NCBI GenBank assembly: GCA_965644295.1
Contig: CBFFRP010000577.1
Coordinates: 124,001-188,000 of the forward strand
DNA: 64,000 nt
Reading direction: 5' to 3'
Source: Paraphysomonas bandaiensis
Taxonomy: Eukaryota > Chrysophyceae
The number at the start of each line of letters is the position of its first letter. Position 1 is the first letter of the stretch. Positions 33,959-44,265 of the stretch are shown here, one piece after another. The notes beneath the pieces were generated by a model that saw only the letters and a list, made by a program, of their open reading frames with translations, ran no database searches and was not told the DNA's origin. A program made the translations under genes and the position numbers.

Positions 33959-36033
33959 CTATTCGTTTAATGTGCATGCAATATCTCCTGTCAGAGGTTG
34001 GGAGATCTTGACGACTTTGAGTCCTGCTCTGAGAACCGCCCTTCGGAGTGCTGCTATCACATAAGAGCGTCCACTGTATATTCTTTTGGTCTGCATGCGG
34101 AGAGATACATATTAGAAGTGTAAGTCATATATGCAGACACATGGAGCTACCGTGATGCGACTACGCTGACATATGAAACACTATGTAACAACAATAACGT
34201 ACTGTATACCTCGTTCCATGGAGATCTATGCGTAATCCAGAGAGAGTAGTTGATACAATTGTTAAGGGTGTCAACACCAGTAGCATAAATATTTACATCA
34301 GACCAGTCACAACGTTTCTTTACCCGCACATACTCTTCGACCTCTCTCCACACCTGATCGTAAGCTTCTTCAGTCCCAGAACTACTCAGAGAAATTGATA
34401 CTTCGAGTGTAGCTCCTGGGGATTCGTGCAGATTTATCACTCGCTTATTGAAAAGGATGTGGTTGGGAAACTTCATCTTTTCATTGTATTTGGTCACAAT
34501 CGTTGTGTATGCCAGACTTATGGCTGAGACATTCCCAATTACATCATCTCCTCTGCCACTGTCGCCACAGACAATCACTCTATTCCCAATATCGTAAGGC
34601 AACATTACCATAACATACACCACAGATAGACAAAGGCTGCCGAACGATGGCCCAAGTGCAAAAGACAGTCCAAATATCACTGTCAGGAGTGGGGCCAGCC
34701 GCTGTGTGCTTTCCAGCTGAAGTATGATTTGAGCTAACAGGAGCATTAGAACCCAGAATACGGCGTCCACTATGGACAACACTGACTGGTGCAAACTACG
34801 CAGGTCTGACAGCGAGGCAGATGCATACCTGGCTGTTTTATATGCCTCTACAGCACCTGAAATCAACATATCTTCGGTTACACTCTCAGTGTACGACGAC
34901 CCCGGAGAGAAACCGAATAATTCCCCAGCTTGCGTTTGGAGATCATCTGGAAGCATGGTGAGCAAACTATCAACAGTCAGACGGTTCGCTGCACTATCAT
35001 ACTGAGAAAAACCCAGAAGTCTCGTAAAAATAAATCTTCCGAGAGCTACAGCTTGTTGCCTGGATAATATTGGCACCCCATCCACTTGTAGTCCTTGTGC
35101 CCGGATTTCCTGAACCCTCGCCCAGAACCCCATCTCATTGGAGGAAAACTCACTCCCAATTGACTTATTGCTACGGTCACTGGTAGCACTATCATTTTCA
35201 GTTGAATAAAAACTCGCACTACTGTTCACTGAGCAAAGAAGTGAGAGTATTTTCTGGTATCTGTATATGACTTCTACTCGACTTCTGAACCGCACTTCGA
35301 GTAACAAGGCATAATGTCTCCTCTGCATCAGACTTTTTAAAGAATACAACAGCAGCACGCATGCTGCTGTAGTTATAAGTGCTCGCCAGTTTGCTAATGA
35401 CCTAGGTAAGGACATGGTGTATAAAACATTACTCATAACACACAGGGTCATGAAATGACCGAGTGGACCCTTCAATGTACTGATATAAAAGAGGACTTTG
35501 TAGGAGCCACACCAAGCTCTCTCCAACAGTACGAAAAAAGTGTGATCAACGCAACAAGATAGTACCTCAGTTAAAACGAGCGCGATCATGAATCGAAGCC
35601 ATTGCTTCGGCTTAACGCCCATAAGAGACCTTTCGTTGTTACTGTCTCCACTAGAGTACAGAGCAAGGGATATCAGCACACCAAGACCTATATACCACTG
35701 GAGAATATTACCAACTCGTTGTCTAACATCAAGAAGATCTGATAGCAAAGAGTAACAGGAAGGCACAATACTATGCATGTCCATGTTGTGTATGCTGCTG
35801 ATAGCTGTCGCAATGTCTCTGCTCCGTCTCTCCACCTCTCGAAGAATGTCATCTGCCTCAATATTGTCTTCCCCAGTTACACTAAATCGCTCGAGCTCCT
35901 CCCTTAAAGTAGACCGGCGTGTGTGGGTGCCAGTGGCCTGAGACAGGTCTCTCGATACCTTATCGTGAGCTGTGCGCTGCACTGGGCCGGAAGGGATCTC
36001 CTTATCTGAGAAAGGCACACTGTCATAGTTCAT
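33959..36033 (-). CDS. MscS-family mechanosensitive ion channel, 2 exons
   Basis: Membrane-tension-gated channel of the eukaryotic MSL/Msy type. Exons are 34210-36033 and 33959-34090 (intron of 119 nt), giving 651 aa. The N-terminus is cytosolic and polar. Several membrane spans follow (near WYIGLGVLISLALY, FMIALVLTEVLSC and LITTAACVLLLYSL), then a soluble stretch of about 170 residues. The pore region includes VFWVLMLLLAQIILQL, LTVIFGLSFALGPSFG and VVYVMVMLPYDIGNRV. The beta domain contains the family pattern TTIVTKYNEKMKFPNHIL. Without splicing the frame reads into the intron; the final exon supplies RSYVIAALRRAVLRAGLKVV, a typical MscS C-terminal helix. Eukaryotic relatives act in turgor and volume control. 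Confidence 0.88.
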
Positions 36034-36159
36034 ATTACACTACACAGATTATTACCAATAGTGCTGTCTCCGCTGTCTCGTCATGACCCCCTGAAACCTC
36101 CACAACACTCTTGACTGCCTATAAACTCAGCCAGCAAGTATCTTCACTAGGATACGTAT

Positions 36160-36462
36160 GTGTATGTATGTATGTAGGTAGGTATGTAGGTATGTATGTA
36201 TGTATGTATGTATGTATGTATGTAGGTAGGTAGGTAGGTAGGTAGGTATGTATGTATGTATGTATGTATGTATGTATGTATGTATGTATGTATGTATGTA
36301 TGTATGTATGTATGTATGTATGTATGTATGTATGTATGTATGTATGTATGTATGTATGTATGTATGTATGTATGTATGTATGTATGTATGTATGTATGTA
36401 TGTATGTATGTATGTATGTATGTATGTATGTATGTATGTATGTATGTATGTATGTATGTACA
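36160..36462. repeat. (TATG)n microsatellite, about 300 bp
   Basis: Tetranucleotide array, pure from about 36248. Its left part (36160-36247) is interrupted by several GTAG units. It lies between the divergent MscS (-) and FHA-like (+) genes. Open frames through it (YVCM or YIHT repeats) are artefacts. Confidence 0.97.
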
Positions 36463-36728
36463 GGAGAGTTTTGATATAGAGTATCCAGCTCTACGATATC
36501 CTGAGTATTGTATCAATATCGTGTATAGCGTATAGCGTATAGCAGTATATACCGGTACACATTAGTACAGTTGTATTCCTTCAACGTCACAGTCGACCAC
36601 GCACGATCACACACATAAAGTCACCGTTAATTGAGCAGCCTTCACACTCCTCTTAATGTCATTATATGCTAAGAAGAGTTTGATTGAGATGGTATTAGTC
36701 TTTTCTTGTGCATAGATCACAGTTAGAG

Positions 36729-39100
36729 ATGGCTCTGGAGGATGTGCTCTGCAAGTATAGCGCAGGGCTCAGGGAGTGCCCGTCGCATGTAATAGTCCAC
36801 CAGTCCAGACATCAAGGCAGCAGGATGTTTTCTGTTCTTAATGGTCTTCATCGCTCTGTGTCAGTGCGTGCGTGCCTTTTCTCCGACAGTGAGGTGTACC
36901 CCCTCATGGAGGGGTTCAGAGTGGGCCGCCACAGCTCATCCCCTGCACTGCAAGCTATGCACAAGGGTCTCGTGGCTGCCTTTCACTCCCTTCAACGGGG
37001 GACTCCAGACTATGGATCGTTCTCATATCGACCCTGTGCCCTCTGTCTATCGCTCTCATGCTCCATCCAGCCATTCTCACTACACATCGTTTGTGCAGAT
37101 GATCCATCTGTGCGTCTGTATCACACCCTACTACAGAGTCCCAAGAATCAACCGGCTCCCAACTTGCCTTTAAAACAATTACTCTATGAGTGTTCACAAA
37201 ACGGAGCTATGGTCCTTCAGGCCACATCCACAGAGCCTTCTGTCACTGCGCAATACGCATCAGCCGATTATTCGGACAGTGTCAATAGCAGCCTCAGCGC
37301 TGATGACCCCCAATCGTCATCAGTCAGTGCTGTGGGTGGAGGACTCTTTGGTTCTCTTTTCCGGAGATCAGTGCGGGCCTTAGGTCTATCAACAGAGCCA
37401 GATGGCACGATGGCTACGTTCGGGGCAGTCACCAGTTCGACTGGAGGAAATGGTGACTGGGATGAAGAGAGCCAGGGCTCCTCTGCCTCTGCGTTGTGCA
37501 GTACTACAGAGAGTGCCGCCTTGTCCGCTCCATCTCACGTGGCTCTTCAGCCACTGTTTCATCCATCTTGTGTTGCTTTCCTCCGATGGGCTGCGAGAGA
37601 TATGTCTTGGTATACTTTCACTGGCGTACTCTTACCCACAGAGGGTGTTTGTTACATTTCGTCGTCACCTTCATCATTGGAGGTAGTATTGCCAGGCATT
37701 CGTCGACATGTATGCAAATTGTCGCTGCGTTCACCAAGTGATCTTCTTAGTACCCTTTCTGACGCCGACCCGCTATCTTCGCACGCAGGGCAAGTCTTGG
37801 CATTTCCGTGGGCCCAAGTCTGGCTTAATGGAGTTGAGGTGCCTCCGTCATGTCCACGAGATGTGTACGACGGAGATATTTTAGTGATTGGGTCTATTCG
37901 TCACACTTTCAATGTGCGGAGAATAAATAAGACTCAAGTCATGGTGCAGCCCTCAGTGCCCCCCCCCTGCTCTTGCTTACTAGAAGATAGTGACCACGAT
38001 GACCGCTCGCTTCGGAAAGCTGCCGACCAAATTTTAATGGTGTCTGACGATTCCAGTACAAACACCCCATATCATCCTACTATCGGCAAAGAAAGTCATC
38101 TCAAAGCGTGGTACCCTTCTGACATGAAGGGCATGTCAACTGACCCGATTCTACGTATGTTATTAGAGGAAGTTAAGGGCTGGTTTAGATGGTTTGGCCT
38201 TCGGGCGAGATTACATGCTACGTTGACTCTGACGAAAGCAACCACTGAAGCTCCAACTACCCCGAGGAAGAGAAGATCCAATGAGGGGAGGAGTGATGTC
38301 GTCACACTTATCTTGTAAGTACTATCTCCATCTCGTTTCGCTTGCCATGCCCTGTTGTGCATAATGGGTATCTTCAATACGACTCCCGCTGTTGTGTGCA
38401 TTGATATTGTATGTTCGTTCTGTGCAGGTGTGTGGCCACGGATCATATTCTTTACAAGCCTGTTGAGAGCAGTGTGGAAAAGGTACTCATGCAACATTCA
38501 TGTGCCCTTTCAATTTCCTCGGTTACCTCTCTTGTGCATCGTTTGTGTGAATTTGGGACGAAAGTATCTGAGGTTTTGTATGACATAGCAGCCAGTTTTC
38601 ACAATGTTGATGCAGAGGCAGTTTTGGCTGTGCAGTCTATGGAGCATCACGTTGCATCGTTAGAGTACAAAGGGCTTTGTGATATAGTCGAAGCTCCTAT
38701 TCCAGCACTAATTACGCGACTACTTACCTCAGTTGAGAGCTCTTCAGTCTCTGTTGAGAAGATAGATATTTCCGGTGACTGTATGTGGGTAGATCATGTC
38801 GTGAAGGCCTTAGTAGATCATGATCTAGTCCCTGTCTATGCCATGGGATGGGGAAAGGAGCATGATGGAAGGCCGTTAACTGAACTACTAAAGGAGGACC
38901 TGATCGATCTGTGGCGTCCAGTATGGGCAGCACATAACAGAGAGGTTGTACTCGAGTTAACCATACACTGCTGTCTACTCCTTCGTCTTTCTCAGGACTG
39001 TTTTGGGCAGACGGCGAAAACGGGACCAACACCTCGATTCGGTGCACTTTTTCACTGGCTTTATCAGTCGTGCTGTACACAAACTGATGATACGATATAA
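36729..39100 (+). CDS. FHA-like domain protein of unknown function, 2 exons
   Basis: Exons are 36729-38314 and 38428-39100 (GT-AG, 113-nt intron, phase kept), giving 752 aa. An earlier in-frame codon at 36708 is GTG, so I start at the ATG at 36729 (MALEDVLCKYSAG). Residues roughly 320-405 read like a divergent FHA fold of the kinesin-3 type: QVWLNGVEVPPSC, then YDGDILVIGSIRHTF. FHA folds usually bind phosphothreonine, but the key Arg/Ser residues are not obvious here. No motor or kinase domain is present. The middle is serine-rich and low-complexity (about residues 185-265). Exon 2 has alpha-helical, cysteine-containing sequence that I do not recognise. Function is not assigned. Confidence 0.75.
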
Positions 39101-40287
39101 TTTATATTGATAGAATATGTCTTCGAGTGCTATGTATTCTATTATATTAAGGTCCATATATCATCAGCCATATTGTATATAACAGCAGTAGACTGTTTAC
39201 TGTCAGCAAATTTCTACCTTGCTGTTTTATCGTATCGATGGGTATCATGAGTGATGCGCATTGTTGTCCTTAACCCTGACTGTTTTTATTGTAACCGCTT
39301 ATGCAAAGACTGCTATCGGAATTTTAAAATTTAATATCATCTTCAGATATTCTTAGTTCTTAGCACTACTTGTAACGCGTTCCAACAACAACAGTGTAGT
39401 TGTACCATTACTGATACATTTTTAAGTAAATTATTTTCTACGTTCTACGATACAGCAAAACTATAATATCCATATATAGGTATATAGGATAATCTCACAT
39501 AATAATTTATTTATATAATTGGCGATTTGAGTGATATACTGGTATCAGAAGTCAATGCACATGTGTTCTTTGAGAAAATAAACGCAATAGAGACTTGGCA
39601 ATGCCGGGAGTGTCCTGTGTAGGAAAAGGTGTTCTCCAGCGAAAGAAGAGTTCTGGTCGCAGCATGCCATCAAACACGACGGATGGAAAGATAAAGTTTT
39701 AGCTGCCCAGCGAGGTGGTGGTGCGTGATGTAATTGACATAACTGAACAATACTTTCACACTATGCTTAGATTATAAGTTAGAAACATATAGCAACTAGC
39801 AACATATAAGAAACTTATGAGCAATATCACTTGTCAATCGCCAATTCATGTTGTCTCAACTACCAATCATTTCCATACAATATTAGATATCACGATCTTA
39901 TGCGGTCATTATATTCCAGTTTCACTACTATGACTGCTATCATGACATTAGTTCTAGTAATACAGTTAACCACTTCTGTAGTCTTCCACTAACAGTCATA
40001 GGCCAAATATCTTTGAACTACAGATTTCAATTGAACTCAAACAGCAAATACGTAGAGCGTATGGTATCACCTCAAGTGTTGGATTGGGTGATAACGGATG
40101 ACCTTCGATTTCTTTTGTGGAAAATCCATTGACACAAAAGAATACCAGGTTGAGGAATATGGAAGTATATATATGGAAGCCTTGAAGCCTTGGACTTACA
40201 GGTCGAAAGCAAGATCAATGCAATTCGGTTTGATTGTTGATGGGTGGACATGCAGCAAGTAACAATCAAATTAAAATATTTTGCTCG
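39101..40287. other. intergenic, no gene supported
   Basis: AT-rich. Around 39560-39620 a short frame reads FFEKINAIETWQCRECPV before a stop, which faintly suggests a zinc-finger remnant from a transposase. It is too short to call. Confidence 0.35.
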
Positions 40288-40503
40288 ATGAGCGAGTATG
40301 AAGAAGATGATGACAGTAAGAGTCTAGCTCAGAGTGACGACGCGGCGAAACGTTTGATTGATGGGAGCAGGCAACGGAAGCGAGCACGTCTTAGCCAAAA
40401 AACTCGATACCGCAGCATGAAGCGCTTGCATGCCACAACCAATAGGTTGAAAGGTTGTTCAGTAGGGCGAAGGTTGTTAAGACTGATTTTCACAAGAGTA
40501 TGA
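40288..40503 (+). CDS. small acidic-then-basic open frame, doubtful
   Basis: 71 codons starting MSEYEEDDDSKSLAQ, then a basic region (RQRKRARLSQKTRYRSMKRL). The charge pattern resembles a small nuclear or nucleolar protein, or an exon of one. There are no relatives I recognise, no clear splice partners and no conserved domain. It may be chance. Confidence 0.25.
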   Translation: MSEYEEDDDSKSLAQSDDAAKRLIDGSRQRKRARLSQKTRYRSMKRLHATTNRLKGCSVGRRLLRLIFTRV

Positions 40504-40619
40504 CTCTTCGGCATTTAGAATTACTTATGTTTTTACGCATGTACCGTCGCTCGCCTCTGGAATGAAATGACAGTTGAGGTAGCTATATTGGTAGCTAATG
40601 AAGTTTAGTATTAAATAAT

Positions 40620-40725
40620 TGCAATTAACTGCTATTAATTGCAATCGTTGAAATTGAGCCAGCATGTAATAATTGCAATTATAATTGACTACAACCTGCG
40701 TCAATTAACTGGCAATTAATTGATA
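40620..40725. repeat. AATTGCAATT-type palindrome cluster
   Basis: Several copies of attgcaattaa and its inverse (gcaattaactgctattaattgcaat, then ataattgcaattataattga and caattaactggcaattaatt) pack into about 100 bp and can form cruciform-like structures. The origin is unclear; it may be a decayed inverted-repeat element. Confidence 0.5.
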
Positions 40726-40824
40726 CGCAGCCCTGCTCCTTATTACCCGTGGCTAAATATAACTATATCAAAGTGTACGCCGCGTGTTGTTCGCCATGGA
40801 ATTAATATGGCCTGAGTCATTGTG

Positions 40825-41660
40825 GCCACAGAGCCATCAGACAGCAACTAGGATGTGCAGTCTGCCAGAATCCACTCAGGTGCACCTTTCACATATACAC
40901 CCTTACACTTCTATCAGTCCGGTGAAGAAAAGCTGTAGACCGCCTCTTGGCGCTATTAATGAGAATCTGTCGGATTTCTCATCGAATATATTCCTCACTA
41001 TCACCTCATAGTCCAACCCCCAGCTGTGGCCACAAGTATAACTGTCCCTCCTTGTTACCGATGATATTGGGGCGAGGAAAAGGATTGCCAGTGTGAATGA
41101 GATATGCTATGCTGTTTACGCAACTGATCTCAGACACAATATATTTTACGACTTTTTTCGCTATGCAATTATTAGTGGCTTTGCCCTTGTTTCACAGACG
41201 GTCAAAACCCTAATCAAGCACTGATCTTCATACATCTTCACCGTGGAGAATGCCAGTAATATGGTAACTGCGAGTGGAAGTCCTTCCGGGATAGCGACAA
41301 CTATGATAGTCACTGCAATAATGAATGCCTCCATCCACCCATTGCATTCTTCCCATCATGACGCAGGCAGATAGAGGCCACCATTACTAATATAACCGTC
41401 TAGAATATACCTCATCATGATGTTCCAACTTATCTTCTAGTGAAGCATTCATCGCCTCAGAGACAAGGATAGCCTTCGCATACCCCACTGAGAGGACTGC
41501 CCAACTCCCACGAAATATATGACACGCGTCACAATAAACCAGGGCTCTATCAGCAGACAGGAGGAGAGCAAGAAGCAGTCCTCATCCTTGCTCTTGGGCA
41601 GGTCCTCGCCAGTAAGGGTCCCTTCGTTGCCATCAACTCCTCATCTCCACATGGAGACGC
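40825..41660 (-). pseudogene. Ca2+-transporting P-type ATPase (P2A/P2B) pseudogene fragment
   Basis: Collinear remnants of a calcium pump read right to left. An actuator-domain piece with GTLTGEDLPKS and VGVGQSSQWG lies near 41500-41640. The fourth-helix signature [19 protein letters not shown] with [13 protein letters not shown] lies near 41180-41330. The nucleotide-domain motif RVYVKGAPEWILADCTS lies near 40850-40905. The segments are in different frames and separated by stops. The place where the phosphorylation loop (DKTGT) should be (about 41060-41090) is altered so that the aspartate codon is lost. Both membrane ends are missing. This is a dead fragment, not a spliced gene, although I cannot fully exclude small exons. 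Confidence 0.72.
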
Positions 41661-42095
41661 GTTTCGACAAAGTGGACCAGCCCTGCAATTGGCGGTCCGT
41701 AGATGGTCCCACTCCAAATAAAAAAATTGTAGTTGTACAAAAACACACAACACAAAAAAAAGAAGTGGGCACCCATGCATACATACATATACTGTATGTA
41801 CTGTACGTAGGAATTCCTACGTAGTTTGGTTGCTGATCTACTTGGTGTCTTTGCAAAAAAAATCCAGGTTTTAGTCCGAATTCCAGGTTCAAAAAGTTGA
41901 GAAAAACTTATTTTGCGTCCAAATGTTTTGCGTTTTTTCGTACAGAAAACCGCGTAATTTTCAAGTGGTGTGCACTGTGGTTGTACTCGTGGAGCTGTTC
42001 ATATGCACCCTCTTGGTGATACAGGAAACCCGTCCAGTAAATACATTAACAATAACGCAGTTAACCATTACTCGCTGTTGAGCCAGTCTTACACG

Positions 42096-42413
42096 ATGGC
42101 AGGACGTTTGCAACCCCTTGAACTAGTTGATAAATGCATTGGAAGTAGAATATGGATCGTCATGAAGGTTGCTCTGTCAGTTTTGCTTAGTGTATATAGC
42201 TGATCATTCGTATGTTGTCTGCAGAGCGAGAAGGAGCTTGTAGGAACATTACGTGGGTTTGATGAGTACGTTAATATGGTGCTCGATGACGTAACAGAGA
42301 TTGAGTTCGTCGGCGGAGTGCGGAGAGAAACTCAGATGGACCAGATTCTACTTAATGGCGCGCATGTGTGTATTCTTGTACCAGGAGGAGACCCTACAGC
42401 TGTAGGGCCCTAA
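42096..42413 (+). CDS. LSM5: U6 snRNA-associated Sm-like protein LSm5, 2 exons
   Basis: Subunit of the Lsm2-8 ring (U6 snRNA, nucleus) and the Lsm1-7 ring (mRNA decay, cytoplasm). Exons are 42096-42167 and 42225-42413, with a 57-nt intron ending gtctgcag, giving 86 aa (human is 91). Exon 1 reads [20 protein letters not shown]. Exon 2 gives the Sm1 core ([20 protein letters not shown]), then the Sm2 motif [16 protein letters not shown]. It is short and split, so it is easily missed by frame-length searches. It lies between a dead ATPase fragment and transposon debris but is itself intact. Confidence 0.95.
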
Positions 42414-42646
42414 GGCGTTGATAATTTGTGCTATTATTTGTATATCAGTTGATTCGTATGTAATAATACAATGCCGCCCAACGCTTCGCGAATACATTTT
42501 CTCAACTCCCAGAATTGCCACACTGTATATTATGAATATAAATAGCCCTCCATGAATTGGCAATATCTATTGAAAATTGAAATAGCTGATGTTATTATTT
42601 GCAAAGTAACGAGCTTGTGAACACTATATACCTATATATTATATTC

Positions 42647-42690
42647 CAGGGAACAATATATTGCAATAGTATTGTTGGGCCGGTTATATG
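42647..42690 (+). mobile_element. orphan end of the hAT-like element
   Basis: cagggaacaatatattgcaa, then tagtattgttgggc, matches the terminal part of the element at 51295-51986 with a small internal deletion. No partner end or target duplication is visible here, so this is a truncated copy abutting the LINE fragment. Confidence 0.5.
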
Positions 42691-42744
42691 TGTCTTAATT
42701 GACCACACGCTTCCATCTCTCTGATACGAGAATCTGCCTTTCAG

Positions 42745-43690
42745 AGACACAAGGAGTATCTTCGCAAACTTCTAATTGACCTGACACTACCACCTTGGAG
42801 TACCGCCATTCTCAAGAAACTCTCCAGCAGAGCCTGGAGTGCCTCACTTCCGCAGTTTGAACGATTCTGGACAGGAAGTATCACCAAGGTTCAAATGGAA
42901 AGCGTTTTTGGAACGCAATACCATTACACCCTCAATTCGCGTGGACGACGAGCCCTCGATGACGCAGTTATTACCCTTTTTCAACCGCTTTACGCTGCAG
43001 CCAAACAAATGCTCCAAGTTCGTAGTGGGCGCTGTCAAACCTAAGGCGCCACATCGACTGCCTTCTAGACCGCGTCAGCGACGTGTGGCAACACACGACG
43101 CAGGGCAGGGAGGAGTCCGCAGTTTTCCTCCAGATTACGTCTAACATGCGGCAACACACGATTTAAATGGAGCAACACCCAGCGGAAACAGCGGGTTCTA
43201 CGCTTACTATACGTGTAAAGCGAGACCAAACGCCCCCCTCCGGTTGCCTTCCTCTTCCACCACCCCCGCCTCAGCAGAGACGCCACGTTGCAAACTCCGT
43301 CAGCTACTCCTCTGCTCCAGGCCCAACTTGCAGATGGAGCCATTCCAAGACACGCCGGAGCACCAAATACACTCTCGCCTATGTATCTCAGGTTAAGAAC
43401 ACTTGACTCACTGATACAGAATCCTCCTCCACAAGTCCTGCGGAGCCCAAGGGGCGTCCCCCTGACTAATCCTTCTGTACTTCTCTCTCACATACATGAA
43501 CGGAAATGGTCACACCTTGGTGCTTGTGGCGACGCACAAGCAGCTTCTGTTGCGTTACATAGTACGATATGAGAATTCGTGCTAGTTAGCTACAGGTAGA
43601 GGTTGATCTAGCGTGACTAGTCTTCATCTAACTACTTATCTCGTGTTGGTTATTGACACCTACTACTAGTAATAAGGCTTTCACACAGGG
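42745..43690 (+). mobile_element. LINE 3' fragment, copy 1 (decayed)
   Basis: 42745-43037 translates to KLSSRAWSASLPQFERFWTG, then KVQMESVFG and FQPLYAAAKQML. This corresponds residue by residue to the C-terminus of the frame at 44901-46202 (RLSSRAWNPSVPQVERFWTG). Further similarity follows around 43400-43470 (a stretch reading RTLDSLIQNPPPQ against RTLIQSPVPQ). The 3' tail 43508-43690 carries the core ggtgcttgtggcgacgcaca and ends in the aataaggctttcacaca region. The copy is 5'-truncated, as usual for elements made by target-primed reverse transcription. Confidence 0.72.
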
Positions 43691-44265
43691 TAAATATAAG
43701 CATTGAACTTCAATATTTAGTTTGAGCAGGAATTATCTTCCATATTAATTACGAAATTGACAGTCATTTGTATGTGATTACAGAATTCTAAGGAAACTAC
43801 AATAATGAGTCACCATTCAAAAATAAATCACCAAACACTTCTGGTAATATTCCACTCTTCGTCAGATGTAGAAGATCAAAATGATGTCAGAGAGTGTAAT
43901 CTATCCTCAAACCTGAACTTCTAAACAACGTCAAGAATATCACTGGAGAGTTCAAATTCCACATCTGATGCTGAAGTCGAGTTGAGCAATGTGGCACCCA
44001 GTCCTTTTATCAAGATTATGAGTGTAATATCATACACACACCACGCACCACACACTACACGAGTCAGTTCCACTAGTAGCAGGGGTTACACGTGATGAAC
44101 ATAAATGTGATGCCAACAACAACAACACAAAAAGCCTTGTGCAACTACAACTTTAACATTCATCATCACACGTAGGTACGAATTTCAATACGTTGCAGTT
44201 GCTATTCCCTCAGTATCCTTCTGTGGTAGGAGTACATTGGTAGTTTTGTAGTATCCATTATTGAA
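43691..44265. other. sequence between two convergent LINE tails
   Basis: About 575 bp of AT-rich sequence between the facing 3' ends of the two LINE copies. No gene or further repeat is recognised. Confidence 0.4.

Noticed and set aside
34772-35005. 77-codon plus-strand frame inside the MscS gene
   Set aside because: It lies opposite a well-supported MscS exon.
36160-36462. (TATG)n array as a CRISPR-like or regulatory repeat array
   Set aside because: There are no spacers and the repeat is a simple tetranucleotide; it is a microsatellite in a eukaryotic genome.
36127-36535. Open frames of 70-130 codons with YVCM/YIHT repeats
   Set aside because: Same microsatellite artefact as at 56 kb.
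42839-43572. Several 60-100 codon frames in both directions after LSM5
   Set aside because: They fall in decayed LINE 3' sequence; only the frame matching the intact LINE C-terminus is meaningful, and it is broken.
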